Below, in pieces: positions 9,196-16,643 of a stretch of 48,165 nucleotides of DNA. Positions within the stretch are counted from its first letter, which is position 1. Each line of letters opens with the position of its first letter. This DNA comes from Elusimicrobia bacterium GWC2_61_19 (GTDB lineage Bacteria; Elusimicrobiota; Elusimicrobia; Elusimicrobiales; UBA9959): NCBI GenBank assembly GCA_001799795.1, contig MGUD01000022.1:24986-73150 (forward strand), given 5' to 3'. The translations under genes were made by a program, and so were the position numbers. The notes under the pieces are model-generated. The model had not been told where the DNA came from. It worked only from the letters and a program-made list of their open reading frames with translations, and ran no database searches.

Positions 9196-10365
9196 ATGTT
9201 CAACGTTTTACTGTTCCCGGTCCTTTCGGTTCTCGCTTTCAGCGGCCCCGCCTTTTCCCAGCCCTTCGATCTCGACTCTTCCGGGCTCGCGGATGTTCCG
9301 GCCCTCAAGGTGGTCGAACCGGCCAGGCCCGCGCCCGTCACCCCTCCCGGCGTGATCATAGCCGCTTACTCCACCGACGAGGAATTCACTTTCGAAAGCG
9401 AAGTTAAGCCGGCTATGGACGCGCGCATCGGCGCGCTTAAGGCCGCCGGCCTGACCACCCTGGGCGGCCGCGTCGTGCCGCTGGGCAACGATTATTCCTT
9501 TATCATAGACTACCTGCCCACCGTGAAAGGCGCCGCCGCGCTGCCGCCCGCGGTGCAGGTGGAAACCTACAGGAACGGCGCCGCCTACTGGCTGGAGAAG
9601 GACGCGGCCGACGAGATGAAGGCCTGCGCGGCCAGCTTCCGCGCCGCTAAACTGCCCGTGCTGGGCTCCTATCTGTACGCCGCCGGCGGCGACAACGCTT
9701 TTGCCGTGGATTACCTGGTAAAGAACGTCCTGCGCCCCGCGCAGGAGTACGACGTGAAATTCGAGAACTATACCGGCGGCAAGTTCACCTTCGAGAGCGA
9801 GGCCGTAAAAGCCGTGCCCGCCTGGCTGGCGCAGCTCAAGGCCGCCGGCGTCCCCGCTATCCGCGGCAAGGCCGTGCAGCGCCAGGACGGCGACTATGCC
9901 GTCAGCGTAGAGTACGTGGTGAAGACCGGCAAGACCGGGCTCAGGCCGCAGGCTTCGGTGGTCCGCTACGACTCACGCGAAAATTTCACTTTCGACAGCG
10001 AAGCCCTGAAGGCGGCCAGGGCCGCCCTGCCCTCTTTCGCCAGGGCCGGCTTGCCGCCGCTTTCCGCCGTGGTCCGGCCCGAAGGCCGGGATTATTCCTT
10101 CAGCGTGGATTTCCTGGTAATGAATATTTACCAGCAGGGCGGGGTTATTCCCGCCGCCGCCGTGGAGACGTATCAGGCCCCTGAGACCTTCACTTTCGAC
10201 ACCGAAGCAAAAAAAGCCATGGACGAGAAAGCCGCGGCCTTCAACGCCGCCGGCCTCGGCGTCGTCGGTTCGGCCGTCACCGGCTCCCTCGGCAGCTTCA
10301 CCTACGCCATAGATTATGTAACCAAGGCGGGTCAGCCCGCGGACCACGGCCACCTGCCGCGCTAA
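9196..10365 (+). CDS. Secreted protein of five tandem FTF-[ED]-[ST]-E repeats
   Basis: A 389-residue exported protein of unknown function. A signal peptide occupies about residues 1-22 (cleavage near AFSQ). The rest consists of five degenerate repeats of roughly 65-75 residues. Each runs from FTFESE or FTFDSE (the second copy reads AYWLEKD), through a helix with Ala/Lys (such as IGALKAAGL), to a strand YSFIIDYL, FAVDYLVK, YAVSVEYVVK, YSFSVDFLV or FTYAIDYVTK. The alternation suggests a repeated alpha/beta unit. The ATG has GGGAGG five bases upstream, and a TACAAT/TATAAA stretch at 9167-9177 could be its promoter. It ends just before a strong terminator. I do not recognise the repeat. Confidence 0.85.
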   Translation: MFNVLLFPVLSVLAFSGPAFSQPFDLDSSGLADVPALKVVEPARPAPVTPPGVIIAAYSTDEEFTFESEVKPAMDARIGALKAAGLTTLGGRVVPLGNDYSFIIDYLPTVKGAAALPPAVQVETYRNGAAYWLEKDAADEMKACAASFRAAKLPVLGSYLYAAGGDNAFAVDYLVKNVLRPAQEYDVKFENYTGGKFTFESEAVKAVPAWLAQLKAAGVPAIRGKAVQRQDGDYAVSVEYVVKTGKTGLRPQASVVRYDSRENFTFDSEALKAARAALPSFARAGLPPLSAVVRPEGRDYSFSVDFLVMNIYQQGGVIPAAAVETYQAPETFTFDTEAKKAMDEKAAAFNAAGLGVVGSAVTGSLGSFTYAIDYVTKAGQPADHGHLPR

Positions 10366-10380
10366 GTATTTATTCAGCGG

Positions 10381-10410
10381 AGCCCGGGCCGTCGCCCGGG
10401 TTCTTTATTT
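10381..10410 (+). terminator. Rho-independent terminator after the repeat protein
   Basis: A 9-bp stem (10381-10389 with 10394-10402, one G-U pair) closes a four-base loop CGTC and is followed by TTCTTTATTT. The T-rich tail runs directly into the ATG at 10411, leaving no spacer before the CPBP gene. Confidence 0.85.
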
Positions 10411-11145
10411 ATGGACGAAAAAAACCCGTTTGGCGGCATAAGAACGTATGACAATTACTCTCATCTCTGGCAGCTGACGGGTTTCATCCTCCTGCTGCAG
10501 GTGGCTGTTTCCGTACTCGTGTTTATTTTGGGGGACAGCTTGGGCGTGAAGTTCAGCCCCTTTGAAAGCATTATCCCCGCCTTGCTGGTTACGGGATATA
10601 CTTCCTGGGCCATGTTGGACGGGCTGGGGGTTTCCTGGCGCGCGGCTCTGGCCGAATGGAACAGCCAGTTACCCTCTGATCTTAAGAAAGCGTTAAAATA
10701 TTTGGCCGGTTACGGTCTGATGCTGCTCATTATTGTCGCTATTCTTATGGCGGCCTACTGGTTCTGGGGGGCCGGTTTGGAAAAAGTTATGAAGCCGCTG
10801 GAAGACCGCCACGCCGGTGAAAGCGCCCGGCTCGCAGCGGCGGCCGTTTCCCGCCTGCGCGTGCTGCTGGTGCTGTTCAGCGCGTGCGTCGTGGCCCCCG
10901 TGGTGGAGGAAGTCTTTTTCCGCCGCATAGTTTTTACCACCCTCCGCCTTAAAAACGGGTTTTGGACCAGCGCTTTCTGGGCCGGCCTGCTTTTCGCCGT
11001 TTTTCACGGCGCCGCGGCGCCGCTCATCCTGCCGGCGGGCGTCTACCTGTGCTGGGTATACGAGAGGGAGCGGCGCTTGACGATCAATATCATGCTGCAC
11101 GCCATGGTCAACCTTATTATGGTGACCCTTAAGCTGTTTCTATAA
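10411..11145 (+). CDS. CPBP-family intramembrane glutamic endopeptidase
   Basis: Multi-pass inner-membrane protease of the CAAX-protease/bacteriocin-processing (CPBP) family. Motif 1 is EEVFFRR (E166, E167, R171). Motif 2 is the His of FAVFHG (H199), and motif 3 is HAMVN (H230, N234). At least five hydrophobic segments are seen in 244 residues. Family members process prenylated or small membrane proteins; the substrate here is unknown. The start codon abuts a terminator hairpin and has no Shine-Dalgarno sequence, so expression probably depends on read-through. mutL begins 16 bases after the stop, with its own -10 candidate. Confidence 0.9.
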   Translation: MDEKNPFGGIRTYDNYSHLWQLTGFILLLQVAVSVLVFILGDSLGVKFSPFESIIPALLVTGYTSWAMLDGLGVSWRAALAEWNSQLPSDLKKALKYLAGYGLMLLIIVAILMAAYWFWGAGLEKVMKPLEDRHAGESARLAAAAVSRLRVLLVLFSACVVAPVVEEVFFRRIVFTTLRLKNGFWTSAFWAGLLFAVFHGAAAPLILPAGVYLCWVYERERRLTINIMLHAMVNLIMVTLKLFL

Positions 11146-11149
11146 ATTG

Positions 11150-11155
11150 TAAAAT
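11150..11155 (+). promoter_or_regulatory. -10 candidate giving a leaderless mutL mRNA
   Basis: TAAAAT ends six bases before the mutL ATG, so a transcript starting seven bases after the hexamer would begin at the A of the start codon. There is no Shine-Dalgarno sequence before mutL. No convincing -35 is seen. Confidence 0.4.
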
Positions 11156-11161
11156 ATCCCT

Positions 11162-12928
11162 ATGCCGGAAATTAAAGTCCTGTCCGAAGACGTGATAGCC
11201 AAGATCGCCGCAGGCGAGGTTATCGAGCGGCCCGCGTCGGTGCTCAAAGAGCTGATCGAGAATTCGCTGGACGCCGGCGCCTCCAAAATAGAAATAGATA
11301 TCAAGAAGGCCGGCCGCGGCCTTATCCGCGTGCACGACGACGGCCGCGGCATGGACCGGGAAGACCTGAAGCTCGCGCTGGGCCGCCACGCCACCAGCAA
11401 GCTCAACGCTTTCGACGACCTCTACTCCCTTGCCACTTTCGGTTTCCGCGGCGAGGCCCTTTATTCCATTTTCGCGGTATCGCGCCTTAAATTGTCTTCC
11501 CACCGCGCCGGCGCCGAGTCCGGCTACGGCCTGGAGGGCGAGGGCGGCCATATTACCGCCGAGATCCCCACGGCGCCGGTAAAAGGCACTACCATAGAGG
11601 CCGCCGACCTGTTCTTTAATACGCCGGCCCGCGCCAAGTTCATGAAGAGCGACGCCGCCGAGCGCGCCCACCTGATAAAGACCGTGGAAGAGGCCGCGCT
11701 GGCCAACCTTGGCGCCGCTTTCCGCCTGGTCATTGACGGAGCGGAGATCCTGTCGCTGCCCGTGCTGCCCGGCGGCCTCTGGGAAAACCTTAAGCACCGC
11801 GCTGCCGCCATCTTCGGAAAAAATATTTATTCAGGCATGGCCCGGGTAGAAGGGAAAACCGCGGGGATGGCAGTCTACGGCTTCGTCTCGCGGTCGGACG
11901 CCCTGGGCGCCACGCGCGCCAACCAGCATTTCTTCGTCAACCGCCGGCCGGTGAATTCCGCCCTGCTGCGCCAGGCTTTCTACCGCGGCTACGGCCACAT
12001 GCTGGTCGGCAAGCACCCGTCCTGCGCGCTTTTCGTGGAGCTGGACCCCGGCGCTTTCGACGCTAATATCCACCCGCAGAAGCGCGACGTGAAGTTCTCC
12101 GGCGAGAACGAGATCTTCAAGACCGTTTCCAACACCATTTACGAGGAACTGATAACAAAGCAGACGGCGTCGGTGCAGCTGGCCGCGCCCGCCGGGGAAA
12201 ACAAGTTTTCTGCGGCCGATGTGCCCGCCTACAGGGAAGCCGCCGCGCCCCCGCCCGCCGCGGCGGATAACGGCAGCCTTTTTGATCTGGCCGGCGCCGC
12301 TCCCCTGGCCGAGACCCCGGCGGCCCCCGCCGACTGGCGCGGCAAAGACCTTAACTACATAGGTCAGCTGGCCAAGAGCTATTTATTGTTCGAATGCGAG
12401 GCCGGCCTGCTGGTGGTGGACCAGCACGCGGCGCAGGAGCGGGTGCTGTTCGAGAAATACCTGGAAGAATTCTCCAAGGGCGCCATCCGGGTGCAGCCGC
12501 TGCTGGTGCCGCTGGAGACGGAACTTTCGCGCTCCCAGATGGAGACGGTGCTGAAGTGGCGCGACTGGATGAAGACCGCCGGTTTCGAGATAGACCAGCG
12601 CGGCCCCGCGGTGGCGCTGCTGCGCGCGGCGCCGGCGCTTTTCTATTTTACACAGCCGGCCTTCGCCGACTTCCTCGGTTACCTGTCGGAAGTCCTGGGC
12701 GAGCCGCAGAAGGCCGCCGAGGACATGAAGCGGAGCGTCATCGCCACCATGGCTTGCAAGAAGTCCATAAAAGCGCACGATTTCGTAAAGCCGCAGGAGG
12801 CCCTGCGCCTGATGGACGACCTGAAGAAAGCCAAAGACGGCTACCACTGCCCGCACGGCCGCCCCACCTTGTTCCACGTGTCGGCCGCCGATATCGCCCG
12901 CCGTTTCCAGCGCAGTTCCGCGTTGTAA
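11162..12928 (+). CDS. mutL: DNA mismatch repair protein MutL (endonuclease type)
   Basis: GHKL ATPase that couples MutS to strand removal. The N-terminal domain has ELIENSLDAGA, DDGRGM and the FGFRGEAL lid. The C-terminal domain carries DQHAAQERVLFE from about residue 420, an exact fit to the DQHA(x2)E(x4)E metal motif. It also has an ACK segment (MACKKSIKAHD) and CPHGRPT. This marks it as a nicking endonuclease MutL, as expected where there is no Dam/MutH system. A Pro/Ala-rich linker joins the domains near residues 345-395. At 588 residues it is full length. The 5' end lacks a ribosome-binding site, and a TAAAAT hexamer lies six bases upstream. Confidence 0.98.
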   Translation: MPEIKVLSEDVIAKIAAGEVIERPASVLKELIENSLDAGASKIEIDIKKAGRGLIRVHDDGRGMDREDLKLALGRHATSKLNAFDDLYSLATFGFRGEALYSIFAVSRLKLSSHRAGAESGYGLEGEGGHITAEIPTAPVKGTTIEAADLFFNTPARAKFMKSDAAERAHLIKTVEEAALANLGAAFRLVIDGAEILSLPVLPGGLWENLKHRAAAIFGKNIYSGMARVEGKTAGMAVYGFVSRSDALGATRANQHFFVNRRPVNSALLRQAFYRGYGHMLVGKHPSCALFVELDPGAFDANIHPQKRDVKFSGENEIFKTVSNTIYEELITKQTASVQLAAPAGENKFSAADVPAYREAAAPPPAAADNGSLFDLAGAAPLAETPAAPADWRGKDLNYIGQLAKSYLLFECEAGLLVVDQHAAQERVLFEKYLEEFSKGAIRVQPLLVPLETELSRSQMETVLKWRDWMKTAGFEIDQRGPAVALLRAAPALFYFTQPAFADFLGYLSEVLGEPQKAAEDMKRSVIATMACKKSIKAHDFVKPQEALRLMDDLKKAKDGYHCPHGRPTLFHVSAADIARRFQRSSAL

Positions 12929-12932
12929 CCTT

Positions 12933-13298
12933 ATGGCCTACCGCTTATTTAAAACAGGCAGATACGGAGCTTTGGCGCTGCTTCTTGTCTTCCCCCTGGC
13001 CGGTTGGTCCGCGGCGGATGCGGCAGAACCGAAAGCCGCTCAGCCCGGCCCCGCCGCCAAAAGCTCCGTCCCCGAACTCAGAAAAGCGCTGGGCGATACC
13101 GACGCTTATGTGCGCGTCGCTGCCGCCAGGTATTTGGCCACGGTAAAGCCCGAAGCGGCAGCCGCCGTTTCCGAGCTCTTAAAAGCACTGAACGATAACG
13201 ATGAGTATGTGCGTTTTTCCGCCGCCAAAGCGCTGGACAAGACAGGTTACAAGCCGGCTAAATCCGTCCAGGTTCAGGGGACGCTCTTAGTTAATTAG
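12933..13298 (+). CDS. Exported HEAT-repeat protein with a repeat-derived C-terminus
   Basis: Small protein of 121 residues. Residues about 1-28 look like a signal sequence (hydrophobic LALLLVFPLAGW, then AADAAE). Two HEAT repeats follow: LRKALGDTDAYVRVAAARYLA and ALNDNDEYVRFSAAKAL. HEAT pairs bind partner proteins; no partner is evident. The last six residues (GTLLVN) and the stop codon are encoded inside the left arm of the palindromic element at 13277-13302. The original gene was therefore probably longer or ended differently before that element arrived. It starts four bases after mutL ends. Confidence 0.75.
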   Translation: MAYRLFKTGRYGALALLLVFPLAGWSAADAAEPKAAQPGPAAKSSVPELRKALGDTDAYVRVAAARYLATVKPEAAAAVSELLKALNDNDEYVRFSAAKALDKTGYKPAKSVQVQGTLLVN

Positions 13299-13351
13299 TT
13301 TTTGTTGCCAGACGGGAATTGGCCTAAAACTAATTAACTAAGAGCGTCCCC
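13277..13351. repeat. REP/MITE-like perfect inverted repeat
   Basis: Two perfect 26-base arms, 13277-13302 and 13326-13351, begin GGGGACGCTCTTAG and end with its complement. They are separated by 23 bases that hold an inner 4-bp stem (13307-13310 with 13320-13323). The element sits between convergent genes and supplies the end of the HEAT coding region. GGGGACG-type arms resemble those of REP elements mobilised by Y1 (RAYT/TnpA-REP) transposases, but no transposase is encoded here. It could also end transcription from both sides. Confidence 0.85.
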
Positions 13352-13359
13352 TTCGCCTA

Positions 13360-13698
13360 TCAGGGCTTTCTGACGAAGTGCGGCAGGACGGCTGGCAGTT
13401 CCAGGGACAGTTCCACCAGGCCGGCCGCTTTTCCGTCTTTGAGCCACGGGGTCTGGTAGATCAATTTCTTTACGCCGTTCTTTTCTATGGTGTAGGCATT
13501 GGTAAAAGGTTTTGCCAGCATTTCTTTCACCTTGGTTTTAGACGGTTCCGGGTGGCAGTCCAGCAGACTTTTGCCTATAAGGCCGTCACCGCCGCTTTTG
13601 GCGAAGGTGGCCGAGGCCTTGGCGTTCATCTCCAGTATTTTCCCGTCCGCGCCGCAGACCGTAATGGCGAAATTCACGCCGTCTTTCCAGTTTTGCAT
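13360..13698 (-). CDS. Single PAS-domain protein
   Basis: A 112-residue cytoplasmic protein that is essentially one PAS domain. Seen are NFAITVCGADGKILEMNAKA (core strands and the N-x-A motif), the middle helix IGKSLLDCHPEPSK, and YTIEKNGVKKLIYQTPWLKDGKAAGLVEL (the last strands). PAS domains sense small ligands or redox state. With no output domain, this one would have to act through a partner. The start is ATG 13698. The stop lies eight bases from the palindromic element. It is convergent with the HEAT gene and divergent from the nitroreductase. Confidence 0.75.
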   Translation of the reverse strand: MQNWKDGVNFAITVCGADGKILEMNAKASATFAKSGGDGLIGKSLLDCHPEPSKTKVKEMLAKPFTNAYTIEKNGVKKLIYQTPWLKDGKAAGLVELSLELPAVLPHFVRKP

Positions 13699-13748
13699 AT
13701 AGCTCCGTATATATTCCCGCTGTCCGCCGGTTTCCTATATTATAAAAT

Positions 13749-14303
13749 ATGGCTATGCCGGAATCACGTTTTCTCGAACTCGCCGCCGCGCGGCGCAGCA
13801 TCCGTAAATACAAGCCCGTCCCCGTGGAAAGGGCGAAGCTGGACATCTGCCTTGAGGCCGCCCGCCTGGCCCCGTCGGCCTGTAACGCCCAGCCGTATAA
13901 ATTCATAGTGCTGGCGGACCCGGCCGCCCGCAAAAAATTCTGCGACGCCGCTTTCGGCGGGGTCTACTCCGTCACAAAGTTCGCGGCCGCCGCTCCCGCC
14001 CTGGCGCTGGTGGTCGCTGAAACCGGCAAGGTCAGCGCCTGGCTGGGCAATCAGCTGCGGGACACTAATTTCCGCCTGGTGGACATAGGTATAGCGGCCG
14101 AGCACTTCGTGCTGGCGGCGGCGGAGCAGGGGCTGGGGACCTGCTGGATAGGCTGGTTCGACGCCAAAGCCGGCGCCAAAGCCCTCGGCATGGGCGCCGG
14201 CAAAAAGATAGAAGTAATGCTGTCCGTCGGCTACCCCGACGAGGCGCCCGCGCCCCGCCCGCGCCGCGCCGCCGCGGAGTTCTCCTCTTACGATAAAATA
14301 TGA
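13749..14303 (+). CDS. Nitroreductase-family flavoprotein
   Basis: FMN-dependent NAD(P)H oxidoreductase of 184 residues. Family landmarks are AARRSIRKYKPVPV (residues about 13-26), APSACNAQPYKFIV, a central VDIGIAAEHFVLAAAEQGLGTCWIGWF segment and a basic tail, RPRRA. The substrate (nitroaromatic, quinone or flavin) cannot be read. ATG 13749 and ATG 13755 are both possible. A TATATT/TATTAT stretch lies 5-8 bases upstream with no Shine-Dalgarno sequence, so the mRNA may be leaderless. The stop overlaps the next start (ATGA). Confidence 0.88.
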   Translation: MAMPESRFLELAAARRSIRKYKPVPVERAKLDICLEAARLAPSACNAQPYKFIVLADPAARKKFCDAAFGGVYSVTKFAAAAPALALVVAETGKVSAWLGNQLRDTNFRLVDIGIAAEHFVLAAAEQGLGTCWIGWFDAKAGAKALGMGAGKKIEVMLSVGYPDEAPAPRPRRAAAEFSSYDKI

Positions 14304-14653
14304 AAACATTGATCACGCTCACCCTCCTGTCCTGCTGCCTGGCGCCTGCGCGCGCCGCCGGCGACTGCGCCAACAATTCCGACGCCTGTGCGGCCAGCTC
14401 CCGGACGGTCTCCCCTTTCCTGGCTGCCGCCGCGGCAGAATCCGCGCCGGTCAAGCGGCCCGCGGCCGCTAAAAAAACAGCCGCCGCGCCGGCGGCGGCG
14501 ACACCGGCGGAAGTGTCTGTCTCGTCGGGCGCTCCCGCCGCCTCCTCCGGGTCCGGCTCTTCCAGCCCGCTCTGGCTTCTCTTCATCGGCGCGGCCGTGG
14601 CCGGGCTTTATTTCTACCTGGCCGGCGGCGCCAAAAAGAGGAAAAGCAAATGA
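14300..14653 (+). CDS. Secreted Ala/Pro-rich protein with C-terminal membrane anchor
   Basis: A 117-residue hypothetical protein. It has an N-terminal signal peptide (residues 1-20), a short Cys-containing segment (DCANNSDACAAS), a low-complexity Ala/Pro/Lys linker and a Ser/Gly stretch. One C-terminal TM helix (LWLLFIGAAVAGLYFYLAG) and a basic KKRKSK tail follow. The motif-helix-basic layout resembles C-terminal sorting signals, but no known sorting motif is recognisable. It overlaps the nitroreductase and the next membrane-protein gene by four bases on each side, so the three are coupled. Confidence 0.65.
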   Translation: MKTLITLTLLSCCLAPARAAGDCANNSDACAASSRTVSPFLAAAAAESAPVKRPAAAKKTAAAPAAATPAEVSVSSGAPAASSGSGSSSPLWLLFIGAAVAGLYFYLAGGAKKRKSK

Positions 14654-15357
14654 CGCTCGATTACGCCGGTTTCACCAAAGCTTCCACTTTGATCCATGTC
14701 GCGCAAGGCGCCGGCCTTCTGCTGCTGGGCGCGGCCGAGGCCTATACCCTGGACAACCCGGGGCGCAAGGTGTCCCTGGTCGGCCCGCTGGCGCTGCTGG
14801 CGGCCGCGGCCGCCATCCCGCTGCTTATACTGGCCCTGCCCGGCGCCTGGAACTTCGACCAGCTGCGGCTGGCCCTGGAGGTGCGCAGGGGGTTCCATAT
14901 TTTCCCGGCCTTCGCCTGCCTTTTCGGGGCCGCCGGCCTGAGCCGTTTCGCGCAGGCGGCGATGGGGCGGCGCGGGGGCGGCTGGCAGGCGCTGTTCCTT
15001 TTCTTTCTGGCGGCCGCCGGCCTGCTGTATTTCTTTATGGCCTCGCGCGTTAACGACGAGGCCTGGCGGCAGGTGCTGGTCTGGCACGCCGCTGCCGGCG
15101 CCACCCTGCTGCTGGCGGTCGCCTTCAAGACCGTCCATGTTTTAGACGGCCGCCGGTTCTTTCATATCGTCTGGGCCGCGCTGCTGATGATAACCGCGCT
15201 GCAGCTGCTGACCTATAAAGAGTCACCCGGCGCCTTCGGCCTGCGGCTGGTAACTTTCGAGGCGGCCCCGGACTTGCCGTCCGTCGCCGGCCGGCCGACC
15301 GCAAAGCCCCTCCCCAAAAATGCCGGAACTGCTGATAAAAAACGCTCTGGTCATTGA
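14650..15357 (+). CDS. Polytopic membrane protein of unknown function
   Basis: A 235-residue integral membrane protein with about six hydrophobic helices (near 12-30, 43-64, 80-97, 108-128, 140-160, 167-185), then a roughly 45-residue polar tail. Several His residues lie at helix ends (ASTLIHVAQG, RRGFHIFP, LVWHAAAG, FKTVHVLDG, RRFFHIVW). That could suit heme or metal binding, but this is speculative. It overlaps the upstream gene by four bases. Its last 38 bases overlap pyrC in another frame, linking it to the pyrimidine operon. I do not recognise a family. Confidence 0.65.
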   Translation: MTLDYAGFTKASTLIHVAQGAGLLLLGAAEAYTLDNPGRKVSLVGPLALLAAAAAIPLLILALPGAWNFDQLRLALEVRRGFHIFPAFACLFGAAGLSRFAQAAMGRRGGGWQALFLFFLAAAGLLYFFMASRVNDEAWRQVLVWHAAAGATLLLAVAFKTVHVLDGRRFFHIVWAALLMITALQLLTYKESPGAFGLRLVTFEAAPDLPSVAGRPTAKPLPKNAGTADKKRSGH

Positions 15358-16588
15358 CCCCGCCTCGGGCGAGGCCAGGCGCGACCTGCTGCTGGGCGGC
15401 GGCAGGATCCTGCGCGCCGCGCCGCGCATAAAGGCGCGCCCGGGCGTGGAAGTGTACGACGCCGCCGGTCTCTGGGTTTTCCCCGGTTTTATAGACGCGC
15501 ATGTGCACGCCCGCGAACCCGGCGCGCAGGACAGCGAGACGATAGCCAGCGCCGCGCGCGCTGCCGCAACCGGCGGCGTGACCTCCATCCTGCTGATGCC
15601 GAACACCTCCCCGCCCATGGCGGCCCCCGGGCTGATAAGAAAATACCTGCGCCGCGCGGCAGCGGCCCGCATCAACGTTTATCTTTCAGCCGCGGCCACA
15701 TCTGGCCGCGCCGGCCTGCGCCCCGGGGACCTGGCCGCGCTTAAAAAAGCCGGCGCCGCCGCTTTTACCGACGACGGGGCCTGCGTGCCCAGCGGGCTTC
15801 TTCCCGGCCTGATAAAACGGGCCGCCGCCCTCGGCCTGCCGCTTCTGGACCACGCCGAGGATTTCGAGCTGACCGGCGCGGGCGTCGCCGACAGCGCCGC
15901 GGCCAGGCTGTTGGGGCTGCCCGGCATCCCCGCCCGGGCCGAATGGCTGGCCGTGCTGCGCGACATCCTGGCCGCCGCCTCGGCCGGGCCGCTGCACCTG
16001 CAGCATCTCAGCCTGGCGGCGTCAGTCAGCGCGCTGCGGCTGGCGAAAAAACTTGGCTGGCCGGTGACCGCGGAAACCTGCCCGCATTATTTCGCGCTTT
16101 CCGAGGCCGATATAAAGAGTGACGACGCCGATCTTAAAATGAAGCCGCCGCTGCGGCCGGCGGCCGACAGGCTGGCCGTGCTGGCCGGCCTGGCCGACGG
16201 CACCATCGATATTGTGGCCAGCGACCACGCGCCTCACGCGCGGCGGCTGAAGGCCCGCGGTTTTAAGAACGCCCCGTTCGGCGTGATCGGCCTTGAAACG
16301 CTGGCTCCGCTCTGCGTTACGGAGCTGGTGCTGAAGGGAATAATTTCAAAGACCCGTCTGGCGCGGCTGCTTTCCGCCAATCCCGCGCGGCTGCTGGGCC
16401 TTAAGAATAAAGGGTCCCTGCGGCCCGGAGCCGACGCCGATCTGACCATCATCGACCCGGCTCGGGAACAGCGCGTGCCCGCGGCCTTTGTTTCCAAGTC
16501 CTCCAACTCCCCTTTCATAGGCATAAAACTCCGCGGCTGGCCGGCGCTGACCGTGGTCGGCGGTAAAGTCGTTTACCGCGCGGCCTGA
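15320..16588 (+). CDS. pyrC: Dihydroorotase
   Basis: Third step of de novo pyrimidine synthesis: interconverts N-carbamoyl-aspartate and dihydroorotate. Amidohydrolase fold of 422 residues with FPGFIDAHVHAREPG (metal ligands H61, H63), the HAE segment LLDHAEDFELTG, LQHLSLAAS and TAETCPHYFALS. The VASDHAPHA segment carries the catalytic Asp. The C-terminal beta-sandwich has a GADADLTIIDP segment. Length and motifs fit the class I (PyrC/AllB-like) type. ATG 15320 lies inside the upstream membrane-protein gene. pyrD, pyrF and pyrE follow; pyrB and carAB are not in the window. Confidence 0.95.
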   Translation: MPELLIKNALVIDPASGEARRDLLLGGGRILRAAPRIKARPGVEVYDAAGLWVFPGFIDAHVHAREPGAQDSETIASAARAAATGGVTSILLMPNTSPPMAAPGLIRKYLRRAAAARINVYLSAAATSGRAGLRPGDLAALKKAGAAAFTDDGACVPSGLLPGLIKRAAALGLPLLDHAEDFELTGAGVADSAAARLLGLPGIPARAEWLAVLRDILAAASAGPLHLQHLSLAASVSALRLAKKLGWPVTAETCPHYFALSEADIKSDDADLKMKPPLRPAADRLAVLAGLADGTIDIVASDHAPHARRLKARGFKNAPFGVIGLETLAPLCVTELVLKGIISKTRLARLLSANPARLLGLKNKGSLRPGADADLTIIDPAREQRVPAAFVSKSSNSPFIGIKLRGWPALTVVGGKVVYRAA

Positions 16589-16599
16589 GGTTCTTCATT

Positions 16600-16608
16600 T
16601 GCTAAAAT
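16600..16608 (+). promoter_or_regulatory. Extended -10 candidate before pyrD
   Basis: TGCTAAAAT (TGn plus TAAAAT) lies 35 bases before the pyrD ATG, in the only real gap of the pyr operon. The same TTTGCTAAAATT string recurs at 25525-25536 before another gene, which supports a promoter role. Confidence 0.4.
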
Positions 16609-16643
16609 TTAGCTGACTTGAACGCGGGACAGCTTTTACAACT

